Shown piece by piece: positions 16,194 through 24,936 of a stretch of 64,000 nt of DNA (positions within the stretch are counted from its first letter, which is position 1; each line of letters opens with the position of its first letter). Origin of the DNA: Pseudomonas nitroreducens (GTDB lineage: Bacteria; Pseudomonadota; Gammaproteobacteria; Pseudomonadales; Pseudomonadaceae); the NCBI RefSeq assembly GCF_024170165.1, contig NZ_JALJXP010000001.1, positions 682,001-746,000 on the forward strand, written 5' to 3'. Position numbers and translations under genes: made by a program. The notes under the pieces are model-generated. The model was not told the origin of the DNA. It saw only the letters and a program-made list of their open reading frames with translations, and did no database searches.

Positions 16194-17789
16194 TCAGGCC
16201 TTGCCCAGGCGCTTGGCCAGGGCGTCGGCCAGTTGCGCGGTGAGGCCGTAGACCGAGAGCTGCGGGTTGGCGCCGATGCTGGTGGGGAACAGCGAGCCGT
16301 CGTGGATCGACAGGTTTTCCAACTGGTGGTGACGGCCGAGGCTGTCGCACACCGACTGCTTCGCATCCTCCCCCATGGCGCAGCCGCCCATCACGTGGGC
16401 GCTGCCCAGGCGGGTGCGGTAGAGCTCCAGGCTCAGGCTGTCGATCAGCGCATGGGCCTCCTTGGCGCTCTTCACATAGTCGGCATCGGCATGCAGCGGC
16501 AGCACAGCCTTGGCGCCGGCAGCGAACTGGATGTCGGCCATGGTGTGGAAGGCGCGGCGGATGCCGTCCCAGGTGTAGTCGGTCATCTGGTAGTCGAGCA
16601 CCGGGGTATCGTCGCCGCGCAGGCTGACCGAGCCCACCGCGCTGTCCGGGTGGAAGCCGTCGCGCATCAGCGCCAGGATCACGTTGGTGTGCGGCAGCTG
16701 TTCCATGCGCAGCGCGTTGTCCTCGCCGAAACGGCCGAGCAGGGTGGCGCTGAGCGCCGGCTGCAGCGGCGGGACTTCGAGCTTGTAGGACATGCGCCCG
16801 GCGGCGCCATCGTCCCACTGGAAGTGGTCGGAATAGATCGACTGCGGCGCGCCGTAGAAGGGGTTGATGACCTCGTCGAACAGGGCGGCGCTGAAGTTCA
16901 CCGTGTGCAGGAAGGTGCGCTGGCCGACGCGGCCGTTCGGGTCCGGCGCCTTGGAGCGCAGGAGGATCGCCGGGGTGTTGATGCCGCCCCCGGAGAGCAC
17001 GTAGTGGCGCGCCTTGATGGTGATCTTGCGGCCGGTGGGGGCGACGCAGCGCTCGTCCATGGCCGAGCATTCCAGGCCGGTCACCTTGCTGCCGTCGTGC
17101 AGCAGGCGGTCGGCGCGGGCCAGGTACAGCAGCTCGCCGCCCTTTTCCAGGGTCGCCGGGATGGTGGTCACCAGCATCGACTGTTTGGCGTTGGTCGGGC
17201 AGCCCATCCCGCAGTAGCCGATGTTCCAGCAGCCACGCACGTTGCGCGGGATGACTTTCCAGTGCAGGCCGAGCTTCTCGCAGCCGTTGCGGATCACGTC
17301 GTTGTTGGCATTCGGCGGCATCGCCCAGGGCGCGACGCCCAGGCGCTGTTCCATCTTCTCGAACCAGGGCGCCATCTCGGCGACGCTGTGGCCCTTCACG
17401 CCGTGTTCCTTGGCCCAGTGTTCCAGGGTCGGCTCGGGGGTGCGGAAGCTGGAGGTCCAGTTGACCAGGGTGGTGCCGCCCACGGCGCGGCCCTGGAGGA
17501 TGGTGATGGCGCCATCCTTGCTCATGCGGCCGATGCCTTCCTGGTACAGGCTGGGGTAGGCCTCGGCTTCCTGCATCTTGAAGTCGGTGCTGGTCTTGAG
17601 CGGGCCTTCTTCCACCAGCAGCACCTTGTAGCCGGCGGCGCTGAGGGTTTCAGCGGTGGTACCGCCGCCAGCGCCGGTGCCGACGATGACGACATCGGCT
17701 TCCAGGGTCAGGTCCTTGTCCAGGCGCGAGCCGTTGTGGACTTTCCAGCCGCGGGCCAGGCCCTCGGCGAACAGATCGGGTACAGGCAT
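16194..17789 (-). CDS. laoA: LaoA, GMC-family long-chain alcohol dehydrogenase
   Basis: A protein of 531 residues. The FAD-binding GTGAGGG is at residues 37-43, the second GMC segment AVGGTTLVNWTSS follows, and the C-terminal region carries SAHVMGGCAMGED. A cysteine-rich stretch (CWNIGYCGMGC) is typical of the gluconate-dehydrogenase-like branch. No signal peptide is seen. The order laoC-laoB-laoA next to a divergent TetR gene matches the P. aeruginosa lao locus (PA0364-PA0367), where LaoA oxidises long-chain alcohols such as dodecanol to aldehydes. That function is carried over from the known system. Confidence 0.9.
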   Translation of the reverse strand: MPVPDLFAEGLARGWKVHNGSRLDKDLTLEADVVIVGTGAGGGTTAETLSAAGYKVLLVEEGPLKTSTDFKMQEAEAYPSLYQEGIGRMSKDGAITILQGRAVGGTTLVNWTSSFRTPEPTLEHWAKEHGVKGHSVAEMAPWFEKMEQRLGVAPWAMPPNANNDVIRNGCEKLGLHWKVIPRNVRGCWNIGYCGMGCPTNAKQSMLVTTIPATLEKGGELLYLARADRLLHDGSKVTGLECSAMDERCVAPTGRKITIKARHYVLSGGGINTPAILLRSKAPDPNGRVGQRTFLHTVNFSAALFDEVINPFYGAPQSIYSDHFQWDDGAAGRMSYKLEVPPLQPALSATLLGRFGEDNALRMEQLPHTNVILALMRDGFHPDSAVGSVSLRGDDTPVLDYQMTDYTWDGIRRAFHTMADIQFAAGAKAVLPLHADADYVKSAKEAHALIDSLSLELYRTRLGSAHVMGGCAMGEDAKQSVCDSLGRHHQLENLSIHDGSLFPTSIGANPQLSVYGLTAQLADALAKRLGKA

Positions 17790-17828
17790 CGGGAGTCTCT
17801 CAGGCGAATTCTTGTTGTTCTGGCGACA

Positions 17829-18374
17829 TCAGATCTTCGGCGGGCCGGGGTAGCCGCAGTGCCCCCAGGATTCCGTGCGGCCGTACCAGGCCATCATCAC
17901 CAGTTGCAGCAGCGAGCTGTGGCCCATCTTCAGCAGCGAGATGGAGCTGTTCTGCCAGCGCTGCAGGAAGTTCTTCACGTCGGCTGCGCTGGCGTTGTCC
18001 CAGCTGCCCCAGACGCCGGTGAGCGGCCCGCGGGTGATCGGCAGGGCGAGCACGTCGAACAGCTGCACGGTGAGCTTGAGCATCTCCGGGGAGAGGTGGT
18101 TGAGGCTGCTGTCCAGGCTCTGGATGGTGCCCTTGACGGCCTCGGCCATGCCTTCGGCGGTCACGGCGCCCGCCAGCATCACCGGGATCAGCGCACGTAG
18201 GAAGGGCATGTCGGAGTCGCGCAGCACGGCGAAGCCATTGGCCGGAGTGCTGGCCGAGCAACCGCTGAGGCTGGCGGTAACGCCCGCCGTAGCGAGGAAG
18301 GCGCCGCCCAGCAGGCCGATCTTGAGCACGCCGCGCCGGGAGAGTCCCGGCGCGCTCAGGGAGGTGTCTGTCAT
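17829..18374 (-). CDS. laoB: LaoB, twin-arginine exported partner of LaoA
   Basis: A protein of 181 residues with a Tat signal (LSRRGVLKIGLLGGAFLATA, residues 11-30) and a cysteine at 39 in a lipobox-like LSGC. The mature part resembles gluconate 2-dehydrogenase subunit 3 (FLRALIPVMLAG). It lies 39 bases upstream of laoA and 33 downstream of laoC. Because LaoA has no export signal of its own, LaoB may carry it across the membrane or anchor it; this is inference. Confidence 0.85.
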   Translation of the reverse strand: MTDTSLSAPGLSRRGVLKIGLLGGAFLATAGVTASLSGCSASTPANGFAVLRDSDMPFLRALIPVMLAGAVTAEGMAEAVKGTIQSLDSSLNHLSPEMLKLTVQLFDVLALPITRGPLTGVWGSWDNASAADVKNFLQRWQNSSISLLKMGHSSLLQLVMMAWYGRTESWGHCGYPGPPKI

Positions 18375-18407
18375 TCTTGTTTTGTCACCTGTGATGGATG
18401 GGGGCGG

Positions 18408-19838
18408 TCAGCGGATGAACAGTTTGTAGACCAGTTTCTGCAGCGACTTGCCGTAGGGCGGGTAGATCACCCGGGCGGCGTTGAAGCGCGGCTTGCTGAA
18501 CACGCCCTTGGCCTTGGAGAAGGTCAGGAAGCCTTCGTGGCCGTGGTAGTGGCCCATGCCGGAAGGGCCGACACCGCCGAACGGCATGTCGTCCTGGGCA
18601 ACGTGTAGCAGGGTGTCGTTCAGGCACACGCCACCCGAATGGGTCTGGGCCAGCACGTGGTCCTGCTCGCGCTTGTCGTAGCCGAAGTAGTACAGCGCCA
18701 GCGGGCGGTCGCGCTCGTTGATGTAGCTGAGCGCCTGGTCGAGGTTCTGGTAGGGGATCACCGGCAGCAGCGGGCCGAAGATCTCTTCCTGCATGATCTT
18801 CATCTCGTCGGTCACGTTCAGCACCAGCGCCTGGGGCAGGCGGCGGCCCTGGGCCTGCGGGAACAGCGGCACGATGGTGGCGCCGCGCGCCTTGGCATCG
18901 GCGAGGTAGCCGTTCAGGCGCGAGAGCTGGCGCTCGTTGATGATCGCGGTGTAGTCGGGGTTGTTCTCCAGTTTCGGGAAGAAGCCCTGGACCACCTGGC
19001 GGTAGCTCTCGACGAACTCGTCGACGCGGTTCTGCGGCACCAGCACATAGTCCGGCGCGACGCAGGTCTGGCCGGCATTGAGCGACTTGCCGAAGGCGAT
19101 GCGCTCGGCGGCATCCTTCATCGGCACGCTCGCGGAAACGATGGCCGGCGACTTGCCGCCCAGCTCCAGGGTGACCGGGGTGAGGTTCTCGGCGGCGGCG
19201 CGCATCACGTGCTTGCCGACGCTGGTGGCGCCGGTGAACAGCAGGTGGTCGAAGGGCAGCTTGGAGAAGGCCACACCGACGTCGACTTCACCCTGCACCA
19301 CGGCGACCAGGTCCTCGGGGAAGATCTTGCCCAGCAGCTCTTTCAGCACCCGTGCGGATTCCGGGGTGGACTCGCTCATCTTGATCATTACCCGGTTGCC
19401 GGCGGCCAGCGCCCCGGTCAGTGGGCCGATGGCGAGGAACAGCGGGTAGTTCCACGGCACGATCACGCCGACCACGCCCAGCGGCTGGTAGATGACCTTG
19501 GCCGAGGCCGGCATGAACTGCATGCCGACACTGCGGCGCGACGGCTTCATCCACTTCTTCACACGCTTGGTCGCGTAGTGCACGCCGTGCAGGCTGGGCA
19601 TCACTTCGGCGAGCAGGGTCTCGTCGGCGGAGCGGTTGCTGAAGTCGCTGCTGATCGCGTCGATGATCGCCTTCTGCTCGGTCACCAGCAGGTTGGCGAG
19701 GCTCTTCAGCCACTGGATGCGCTGGCCGGCCTCGGGCAGCGGGTTGGCGCGGTACGCCTGGCGCTGGCGTTCGAGAAGGGTTTCCAGCTGACTGATCTGC
19801 TGCTGGGTCTGCTGCAGGTAGGCGATATCGGCAACCAT
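18408..19838 (-). CDS. laoC: LaoC, NAD-dependent aldehyde dehydrogenase (coniferyl aldehyde dehydrogenase type)
   Basis: A protein of 476 residues. The catalytic cysteine is Cys259 in NAGQTCVAPDY, the general base Glu225 is in LELGGKSP, and Asn130 is in VPWNYPL. The C-terminal extension ending VYKLFIR is typical of the class-3-like aldehyde dehydrogenases. It would oxidise the long-chain aldehyde made by LaoA to the fatty acid. AGGAG precedes the start by seven bases. It is the first gene of the operon and is divergent from laoR. Confidence 0.9.
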   Translation of the reverse strand: MVADIAYLQQTQQQISQLETLLERQRQAYRANPLPEAGQRIQWLKSLANLLVTEQKAIIDAISSDFSNRSADETLLAEVMPSLHGVHYATKRVKKWMKPSRRSVGMQFMPASAKVIYQPLGVVGVIVPWNYPLFLAIGPLTGALAAGNRVMIKMSESTPESARVLKELLGKIFPEDLVAVVQGEVDVGVAFSKLPFDHLLFTGATSVGKHVMRAAAENLTPVTLELGGKSPAIVSASVPMKDAAERIAFGKSLNAGQTCVAPDYVLVPQNRVDEFVESYRQVVQGFFPKLENNPDYTAIINERQLSRLNGYLADAKARGATIVPLFPQAQGRRLPQALVLNVTDEMKIMQEEIFGPLLPVIPYQNLDQALSYINERDRPLALYYFGYDKREQDHVLAQTHSGGVCLNDTLLHVAQDDMPFGGVGPSGMGHYHGHEGFLTFSKAKGVFSKPRFNAARVIYPPYGKSLQKLVYKLFIR

Positions 19839-19929
19839 GACGGGCTCCTGACGGAAGCTTGGTGGGGAAGCTCTCGGTTAGTTCGCACGCGAGTACCGGA
19901 CGCTTCACGATTTTTATGCTGTCGCTGGT

Positions 19930-19958
19930 TTTTTAGAGCAATTGCTCTAGAGTGTCAA
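19930..19958 (-). promoter_or_regulatory. laoC promoter with a perfect 16-bp operator palindrome in its spacer
   Basis: On the minus strand a consensus TTGACA (19958-19953) and a TAAAAA (19935-19930) are 17 bases apart. The spacer is filled by the perfect palindrome TAGAGCAATTGCTCTA (19934-19949). A repressor bound there would block RNA polymerase. The adjacent divergent laoR gene encodes a TetR protein, so this is its likely operator. Confidence 0.7.
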
Positions 19959-20084
19959 TCAGCATGCCGTTTTCGCACCGCTTGGCCCAGCCAACGAAAA
20001 GTTGGGCGGGGCCGCCAGTTGTGTCAGGTGGTAGCAATCGGTGTACCTTTGCGTCCGCGCAATCCGTTTCGATGAGTTTTGGCA

Positions 20085-20738
20085 ATGGCACCACGCATCA
20101 ACACCCGTGACCGCATCGCTCAGGCCAGCCTGGAACTGTTCAACGCCCAGGGTGAGCGCAGCGTCACCACCAACCACATCGCCGCGCACCTGGGCATCTC
20201 GCCGGGCAATCTGTACTACCACTACCGCAACAAGCAGGTGATCATCGCCCAGCTGTTCGCCGAGTACGAAAGCCACGTCGACCAGTTCCTGCACCTGCCC
20301 GAGGGCCGCGCACTGACGGTGGAGGACAAGACCTTCTACCTCGAAGCGCTGCTCGCCGCGATGTGGCACTACCGCTTCCTGCACCGTGACCTGGAACATC
20401 TGCTGGACTCCGACCCGGAGCTGGCCGCCGGCTACCGCGCCTTCGCCCGCCGCGCCATGGACAATGCCAAGGCGATCTACCGGGGTTTCGCCGACGCCGG
20501 CATCCTGCAGATGGACGAACCGCAGCTCGAGGCCCTGACGCTCAACGCCTGGATCATCCTCACCTCCTGGGTGCGCTACCTGTGCACCACCCGTGAAGTG
20601 GCCGGCGACCTCAGCGAAGCGCTGATGCGCCGTGGCATCTACCAGGTACTGGCACTGGAAAGCGGGCACATCGCCCCGCCATTCCGCGCGGCGGTGGCAG
20701 CGGTGTTCGACCGCTTGTACGTACCGTTGGAAGGCTGA
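20085..20738 (+). CDS. laoR: LaoR, TetR-family repressor of the lao genes
   Basis: A protein of 217 residues starting at the ATG at 20085 (MAPRINTRDRIAQASLELFN); a TTG two codons earlier is possible. The TetR helix-turn-helix is at about residues 8-54 (TNHIAAHLGISPGNLYYHYR). The larger C-terminal ligand domain is of the AcrR-like type. It is divergent from laoC, with a 246-base shared control region. In P. aeruginosa the equivalent LaoR represses laoABC and responds to long-chain alcohols or aldehydes. Confidence 0.88.
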   Translation: MAPRINTRDRIAQASLELFNAQGERSVTTNHIAAHLGISPGNLYYHYRNKQVIIAQLFAEYESHVDQFLHLPEGRALTVEDKTFYLEALLAAMWHYRFLHRDLEHLLDSDPELAAGYRAFARRAMDNAKAIYRGFADAGILQMDEPQLEALTLNAWIILTSWVRYLCTTREVAGDLSEALMRRGIYQVLALESGHIAPPFRAAVAAVFDRLYVPLEG

Positions 20739-20747
20739 TCTTCAGAC

Positions 20748-20824
20748 GGCGGATAACCGTGAACGGTTATCCGCACTACGCCCAACCTTTGCGTAGGGCG
20801 CATAACGCGCCAGCGTTATCCGCC
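20748..20824. repeat. Second copy of the GTAGGGCG / GCGGATAAC palindromic repeat
   Basis: GGCGGATAACCGTGAACGGT onward and CGTAGGGCGCATAACGCGCC onward are the two units, in the opposite arrangement to the copy at 16081-16156. It lies between laoR and the convergent acetyltransferase gene. Confidence 0.7.
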
Positions 20825-20843
20825 GACCGCTCTGCCCAGGACG

Positions 20844-21260
20844 TCACGCATCCGCCTGGCGCGGCCCCGGCACCCGTGGTCGGCGCAGGGCGATGCCGTG
20901 GCGCAGAAAGAACTCCTCCACGCCCTCGGTGGCATCGGTGTAGAGCGTGCGGTTCGGGTGGTCGGTGAGGAAGCGCGCCATCAGCGCCAGGCCAATCCCG
21001 CGGGACTGGAAGCCCGGCAGCACGGCGATTTCCGCCAGCCAGGTGGTCTGCGCCGTTTCGCTTTCGGCACGCAGCAGGCCGAGCACCTGCTCGCCGTCCA
21101 CAGCCAGCAGGAAGTAGCTGGAGAATTCGTAAAGATCGCGCAGCTCCGCGGTGGTGCCGGGCGAGCCCCAGCCCACGGCGCGGTACAGCGCGGCGATGCC
21201 GGCGCAGTGGGCATCGCTCAGAGGTTCGTTGTGCAGAATCGTCAGCGGCGTGTCGTGCAT
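20844..21260 (-). CDS. GNAT-family N-acetyltransferase
   Basis: A protein of 138 residues starting at the ATG at 21260. The acetyl-CoA binding motif A is clear: LAEIAVLPGFQSRGIGLALM (about residues 75-94), with the RGIGLAL pyrophosphate loop. The GFQSRGIG spacing and small size fit single-domain GNATs of unknown substrate. It is not one of the lao genes and I have no evidence for its target. Confidence 0.85.
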   Translation of the reverse strand: MHDTPLTILHNEPLSDAHCAGIAALYRAVGWGSPGTTAELRDLYEFSSYFLLAVDGEQVLGLLRAESETAQTTWLAEIAVLPGFQSRGIGLALMARFLTDHPNRTLYTDATEGVEEFFLRHGIALRRPRVPGPRQADA

Positions 21261-21342
21261 GGCGGCGCTCCTTCCTGGCGTTTCCTTCCTGGTGCAGTTC
21301 CAGTCTGCCTCATTCCCGCGCCTGTTGGCTGACCCAGCGCAG

Positions 21343-22338
21343 TCAGGCCTGCCACCGTTCGCGCAGCCACCGCGGGATGCGACGCTCCAGATAGTAATCC
21401 GGGCGCGTTGGCGTGCCGCCGATGAAGCCGACATGGCCGCCATGGGGCAGCAGCTCCATCTGTGTCGAAGCGGAAAGCTCTTCCAGCTGCGGCACGCTGT
21501 GGGCATGGATGAACGGATCGTCGCTGGACTGGATGATCAGCGTCGGCACGCGGATGCCGCCCAGGTAATAGCGGCTGGAGGCGCGCCGGTAGTAGTCGTG
21601 CACATCGGCGAAACCATGCAGCGGTGCGGTCACCCGGTCGTCGAAGTCCCAGAAGGTGCGCATGCCGTCCAGCGGCCCGAGGCGCTCCAGCGCGGCGAGG
21701 TTTTCCGCGTGGCCGCCAGCGGCGAAGGCCTGGCGCTTGGTCTGCACATAGGCCACCAGCTCGCGCATGAAGTGCGCCTGGTAGACCCTGGAGAAGCCGA
21801 TGCCGATGCGGTCGGCGCACTGGTCCAGGCGGAAGGGTACCGACACCGCCACCGCGCCTTTCAGCGGACAGCTGTCCGAGGCTTCGCCCAGGTACTTGAG
21901 CAGGACGTTGCCGCCCAGCGAATAGCCCACTGCGTAGAGCGGCGCCATTGGCCGCTTGGCGCGGACGTGGGCGACGACCGAGGCGAGGTCCTCGCTGACA
22001 CCCGAGTGATAGCCGCGCGGCAGCAGGTTCGACTCCCCCGAGCAGCCGCGCCAGTTCAGCGCCACGCTGGGCCAGCCCTGCGCCGCCAGCTGTTGCTGCA
22101 GGCCGAGGATATAGTGCGAGGACGACGAGCCGGTCAGCCCGTGCAGCGCCAGCACCAGCGGTGCGTCCGCCTCGTGCGGGCCGTGCCAGTCGAGGTCGAT
22201 GAAGTCGCCATCTTCCAGCCACAGGCGCTCGCGGGTGCGCTCAAGGCTGGGCGCCTTGCGTGCGAGCGAGCCATAGAGTGTCTGCAGGTGCGGGCCGGGT
22301 AGCCACCAGGCGGGTTTGAACGGGGAGGGTATAGTCAT
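21343..22338 (-). CDS. yheT: YheT-family alpha/beta hydrolase
   Basis: A protein of 331 residues starting at the ATG at 22338 (MTIPSPFKPAWWLPGPHLQT). The HLQT segment is the family hallmark. The nucleophile elbow is GYSLGGNVLLKYLGE and the catalytic histidine is in PHGGHVGFIGG. Members are carboxylesterase-like enzymes of unclear substrate. A TTG-initiated longer frame lacks family similarity. It is divergent from the following lipoprotein gene. Confidence 0.88.
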   Translation of the reverse strand: MTIPSPFKPAWWLPGPHLQTLYGSLARKAPSLERTRERLWLEDGDFIDLDWHGPHEADAPLVLALHGLTGSSSSHYILGLQQQLAAQGWPSVALNWRGCSGESNLLPRGYHSGVSEDLASVVAHVRAKRPMAPLYAVGYSLGGNVLLKYLGEASDSCPLKGAVAVSVPFRLDQCADRIGIGFSRVYQAHFMRELVAYVQTKRQAFAAGGHAENLAALERLGPLDGMRTFWDFDDRVTAPLHGFADVHDYYRRASSRYYLGGIRVPTLIIQSSDDPFIHAHSVPQLEELSASTQMELLPHGGHVGFIGGTPTRPDYYLERRIPRWLRERWQA

Positions 22339-22446
22339 CACGGATCGAATGGGGCCGACGAGTCGTGATAGTAACGCCAAGTCGGCCGTGCGATGGGCGC
22401 CTCATGCAGCCGTCGTCAGGAAAACCCACGCAAGGGAGGGGACTGA

Positions 22447-22800
22447 ATGTGGAAGAAAATCGCGGCGCTGAGCCTGCTGGTGTGGCTCGCCGCGTGCGGC
22501 GAACCGGTGCCGCAGGAGCATCGCTCCTATGTTGGCCTGTGGACCGCGCCGCAGATGAGCCTGCTGGTCACGGCGGATGGCCGGGTCGCTTACAAGCGTG
22601 TGGAGGGCAGTACGTCGAGGTCCATCGAGGCGCCGATCAAGCGCTACGAAACCGACGGCTTCACCGTGGGCTTCGGCCCCTTCGACACGCACTTCAAGGT
22701 CTCGAAACCGCCCTATCAGGACGGTAACCAATGGAAGATGGTGGTCGACGGCGTGGAGCTGGTGCGCACCAGCACCGTCGATGTCGGCAAGTCGATCTGA
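22447..22800 (+). CDS. Small lipoprotein of unknown function
   Basis: A protein of 117 residues with a lipoprotein signal (MWKKIAALSLLVWLAAC, lipobox LAAC, lipidated Cys17). The mature part is a compact beta-rich domain of the size of many Pseudomonas outer membrane lipoproteins. It converges on rsmD, with four bases between the stops. Confidence 0.8.
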   Translation: MWKKIAALSLLVWLAACGEPVPQEHRSYVGLWTAPQMSLLVTADGRVAYKRVEGSTSRSIEAPIKRYETDGFTVGFGPFDTHFKVSKPPYQDGNQWKMVVDGVELVRTSTVDVGKSI

Positions 22801-22804
22801 GCGA

Positions 22805-23413
22805 TCAACCTTCCCGCTGCCACAACGCGTAGTGCACCGAACCCGCCTTCTTCTCCCGGTGCAGCCGCCAGTTGACTGGCAGGCCGAGGCTGGAGGGCAC
22901 GGCTTCGCTTTCGGTGTAGACCCAGGCGTCCCTGGCCAGCCAGCCGCGCTCTTCCAGCAGGCGGCAGGTGTTCTGCAGCAGGTCCTGGTGGAAGGGCGGG
23001 TCGAGGAAGACCAGGTCAAAGGGCTGCGCCGCCTGGTTGTCCAGGTAGCGCAAGGAGTCGGTCATCAGCAGTTGGCCATTGGCGCACTTCAAGGCGTCGA
23101 GGGTGCTGCGCAGGGCGGCCACGGCTTCGCCGTTGGTGTCCAGCGCGAGGCCTGCGCTGGCGCCGCGGGACAGCGCTTCGAGGAACAGCGCGCCGCTGCC
23201 GGCGAAGGGGTCGAGCACGCGGGCGCCGGGGACGTAGGGCGCGAGCCAGTTGAACAGGGTCTCGCGCACCCGGTCGGGGGTCGGGCGCAGGCCCGGGCCA
23301 TCGGGGAAGGTGAAGCGCCGGCTGCGCCATTCGCCGCCGATGATGCGCAGCTGGCCCTGGCCGCCGTGGGGCTTGTGTGCGGCGCGCGGGGCGCCGCCGG
23401 GTCGTTTGCTCAT
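22805..23413 (-). CDS. rsmD: 16S rRNA (guanine966-N2)-methyltransferase RsmD
   Basis: A protein of 202 residues. It has the N-terminal IIGGEWRSRR family motif, the SAM site LDPFAGSGALFLEALSRG and the catalytic DPPF (FLDPPFH). It methylates G966 of 16S rRNA. Its start overlaps the stop of the upstream M16 peptidase by one base (TGATG), so the three genes from 26299 down to 22805 probably form one operon. Confidence 0.95.
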   Translation of the reverse strand: MSKRPGGAPRAAHKPHGGQGQLRIIGGEWRSRRFTFPDGPGLRPTPDRVRETLFNWLAPYVPGARVLDPFAGSGALFLEALSRGASAGLALDTNGEAVAALRSTLDALKCANGQLLMTDSLRYLDNQAAQPFDLVFLDPPFHQDLLQNTCRLLEERGWLARDAWVYTESEAVPSSLGLPVNWRLHREKKAGSVHYALWQREG

Positions 23414-24936
23414 CAGTGCTCCGGTACGCCGGCAGGTTGCGCGGCGGGCTTGTCGGTGGGCGGCGGCAGCGGTTGCTGCGGCACGGTGGGGCCGGCGGTG
23501 ACGATGACGAAGGCGTCCGGGTCGAGGTGGCGGCGCATGGCCTCCTTCACCTGCTCCACGTTCAGGCCCTGGACCTGGCTGAGGAAGGTCTCCAGGTAAT
23601 CCAGTGGCAGGTTGTAGAAGCCGATGGCGCCCAGCTGGCCGACGATGTCGGCGTTGCTCGCGGTGGACAGCGGGAAGCTGCCGGCCAGTTCGCGCTTGGC
23701 GTCGTCCAGTTCCTTCTGCGTCGGGCCCTTGTCGAGGTAGTCGCGGACGATGTCCTGGACCAGCTTGAGGGTGCCTTCGCTCATCTCGGCGCGGGTCTGC
23801 AGGCCGATGGTGAACGGCCCGCGCGACTGCATGCCGGTAAAGCCGGAGTACACGCCGTAGGTCAGGCCGCGCTTCTCGCGCACCTGGTCCATCAGGCGGG
23901 TGCCGAAGCCGCCGCCGCCGAGGATCTGGTTGCCCAGGTAGAGTGCGGCGTAGTCCGGATCGTTACGGGTGATGCCCAGCTGCGCCAGCATCAGCTGGGT
24001 CTGCTTGGACGGGAACTCGATGTGGGTGACGCCGGCCTTGGGCATCTGCGGCTCGCCCGGTGCCGGCAGGGCAGGGCCCTTGGGCAGGGATTTCGAGACG
24101 CTGCCGGCGATGGCTTCGGCCTGCTCGCGGGTCAGGTCGCCGACCAGTGCGATGACCACGTTGCCAGCGGCGTAGGCCTTCTGGTGGAAGGCGCGCAGCT
24201 GGGCGACGCTGATTTTCGGCACCGACTGCTCGTTGCCGTCGCTGGAGTGGGCGTAGGGGTGGTCGCCATAGAGCCGCTTGAACAGCTCCAGGCCCGCCAG
24301 CTTGCCGGGGTTCTGCTTCTGGTACTCGAAGCCGGCCATGACCTGGTTCTTGATGCGCGCCAGGGCGTCCTCGGGGAAGGTCGGCTGACCGATCACCTGG
24401 TCGAACAGCGCCAGGGCGGCGTCGCGCTTGGCCGGCTCGCTCAGGCTGCGCAGGCTGGCCACCGCCATGTCGCGGTAGGAGCCGTTGCCGAAGTTGGCGC
24501 CCAGGTCGTCGAAGCCGGCGGCGATGGCGCTGGTGTCCTTGCCGGGCACGCCTTCGTTGAGCATGGCGTTGGTCAGCATGGCCAGGCCGTAGGCATCGCC
24601 GTCCTGGCTGCTGCCGGCGGCAAAGGTCAGGCGCAGGTCGAACATCGGCAGCTCATGGGCTTCGACGAAGAGCACGCGGGCGCCTTCGGCGGTCTGCCAT
24701 TGCTGGATGTTCAGCTTGCGGTGGCTGGGCGCCTTGCCGGCGGCTTCGGCGAGGGATTGCAGGCCGGTGGGCGCGGTGCTTTCGGCAGCGGCCGGTGATG
24801 CAGATGTTGGCGCGGAGGCGGGTGCGGCTGCCGCCGTCTCGGCGGCAGGGCGGGAAACGAACAGCACCAGTCCGGCGATCAGGGCGATGACGATCAGCCC
24901 GACCAGGCCGTAGCGCAGGCCATTGCGTTCACTCAT
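23413..24936 (-). CDS. M16 peptidase-like protein without zinc motif, membrane-anchored
   Basis: A protein of 507 residues. One N-terminal membrane helix (residues 10-28) is followed by an Ala/Pro/Ser-rich linker and two M16 domains. The inverzincin HxxEH is absent: the corresponding place reads AYGLAMLTNAMLNEG. It is therefore the non-catalytic partner of the next gene upstream, as in heterodimeric M16B peptidases. A periplasmic location is inferred. It overlaps the active subunit gene by eight bases. Confidence 0.88.
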   Translation of the reverse strand: MSERNGLRYGLVGLIVIALIAGLVLFVSRPAAETAAAAPASAPTSASPAAAESTAPTGLQSLAEAAGKAPSHRKLNIQQWQTAEGARVLFVEAHELPMFDLRLTFAAGSSQDGDAYGLAMLTNAMLNEGVPGKDTSAIAAGFDDLGANFGNGSYRDMAVASLRSLSEPAKRDAALALFDQVIGQPTFPEDALARIKNQVMAGFEYQKQNPGKLAGLELFKRLYGDHPYAHSSDGNEQSVPKISVAQLRAFHQKAYAAGNVVIALVGDLTREQAEAIAGSVSKSLPKGPALPAPGEPQMPKAGVTHIEFPSKQTQLMLAQLGITRNDPDYAALYLGNQILGGGGFGTRLMDQVREKRGLTYGVYSGFTGMQSRGPFTIGLQTRAEMSEGTLKLVQDIVRDYLDKGPTQKELDDAKRELAGSFPLSTASNADIVGQLGAIGFYNLPLDYLETFLSQVQGLNVEQVKEAMRRHLDPDAFVIVTAGPTVPQQPLPPPTDKPAAQPAGVPEH

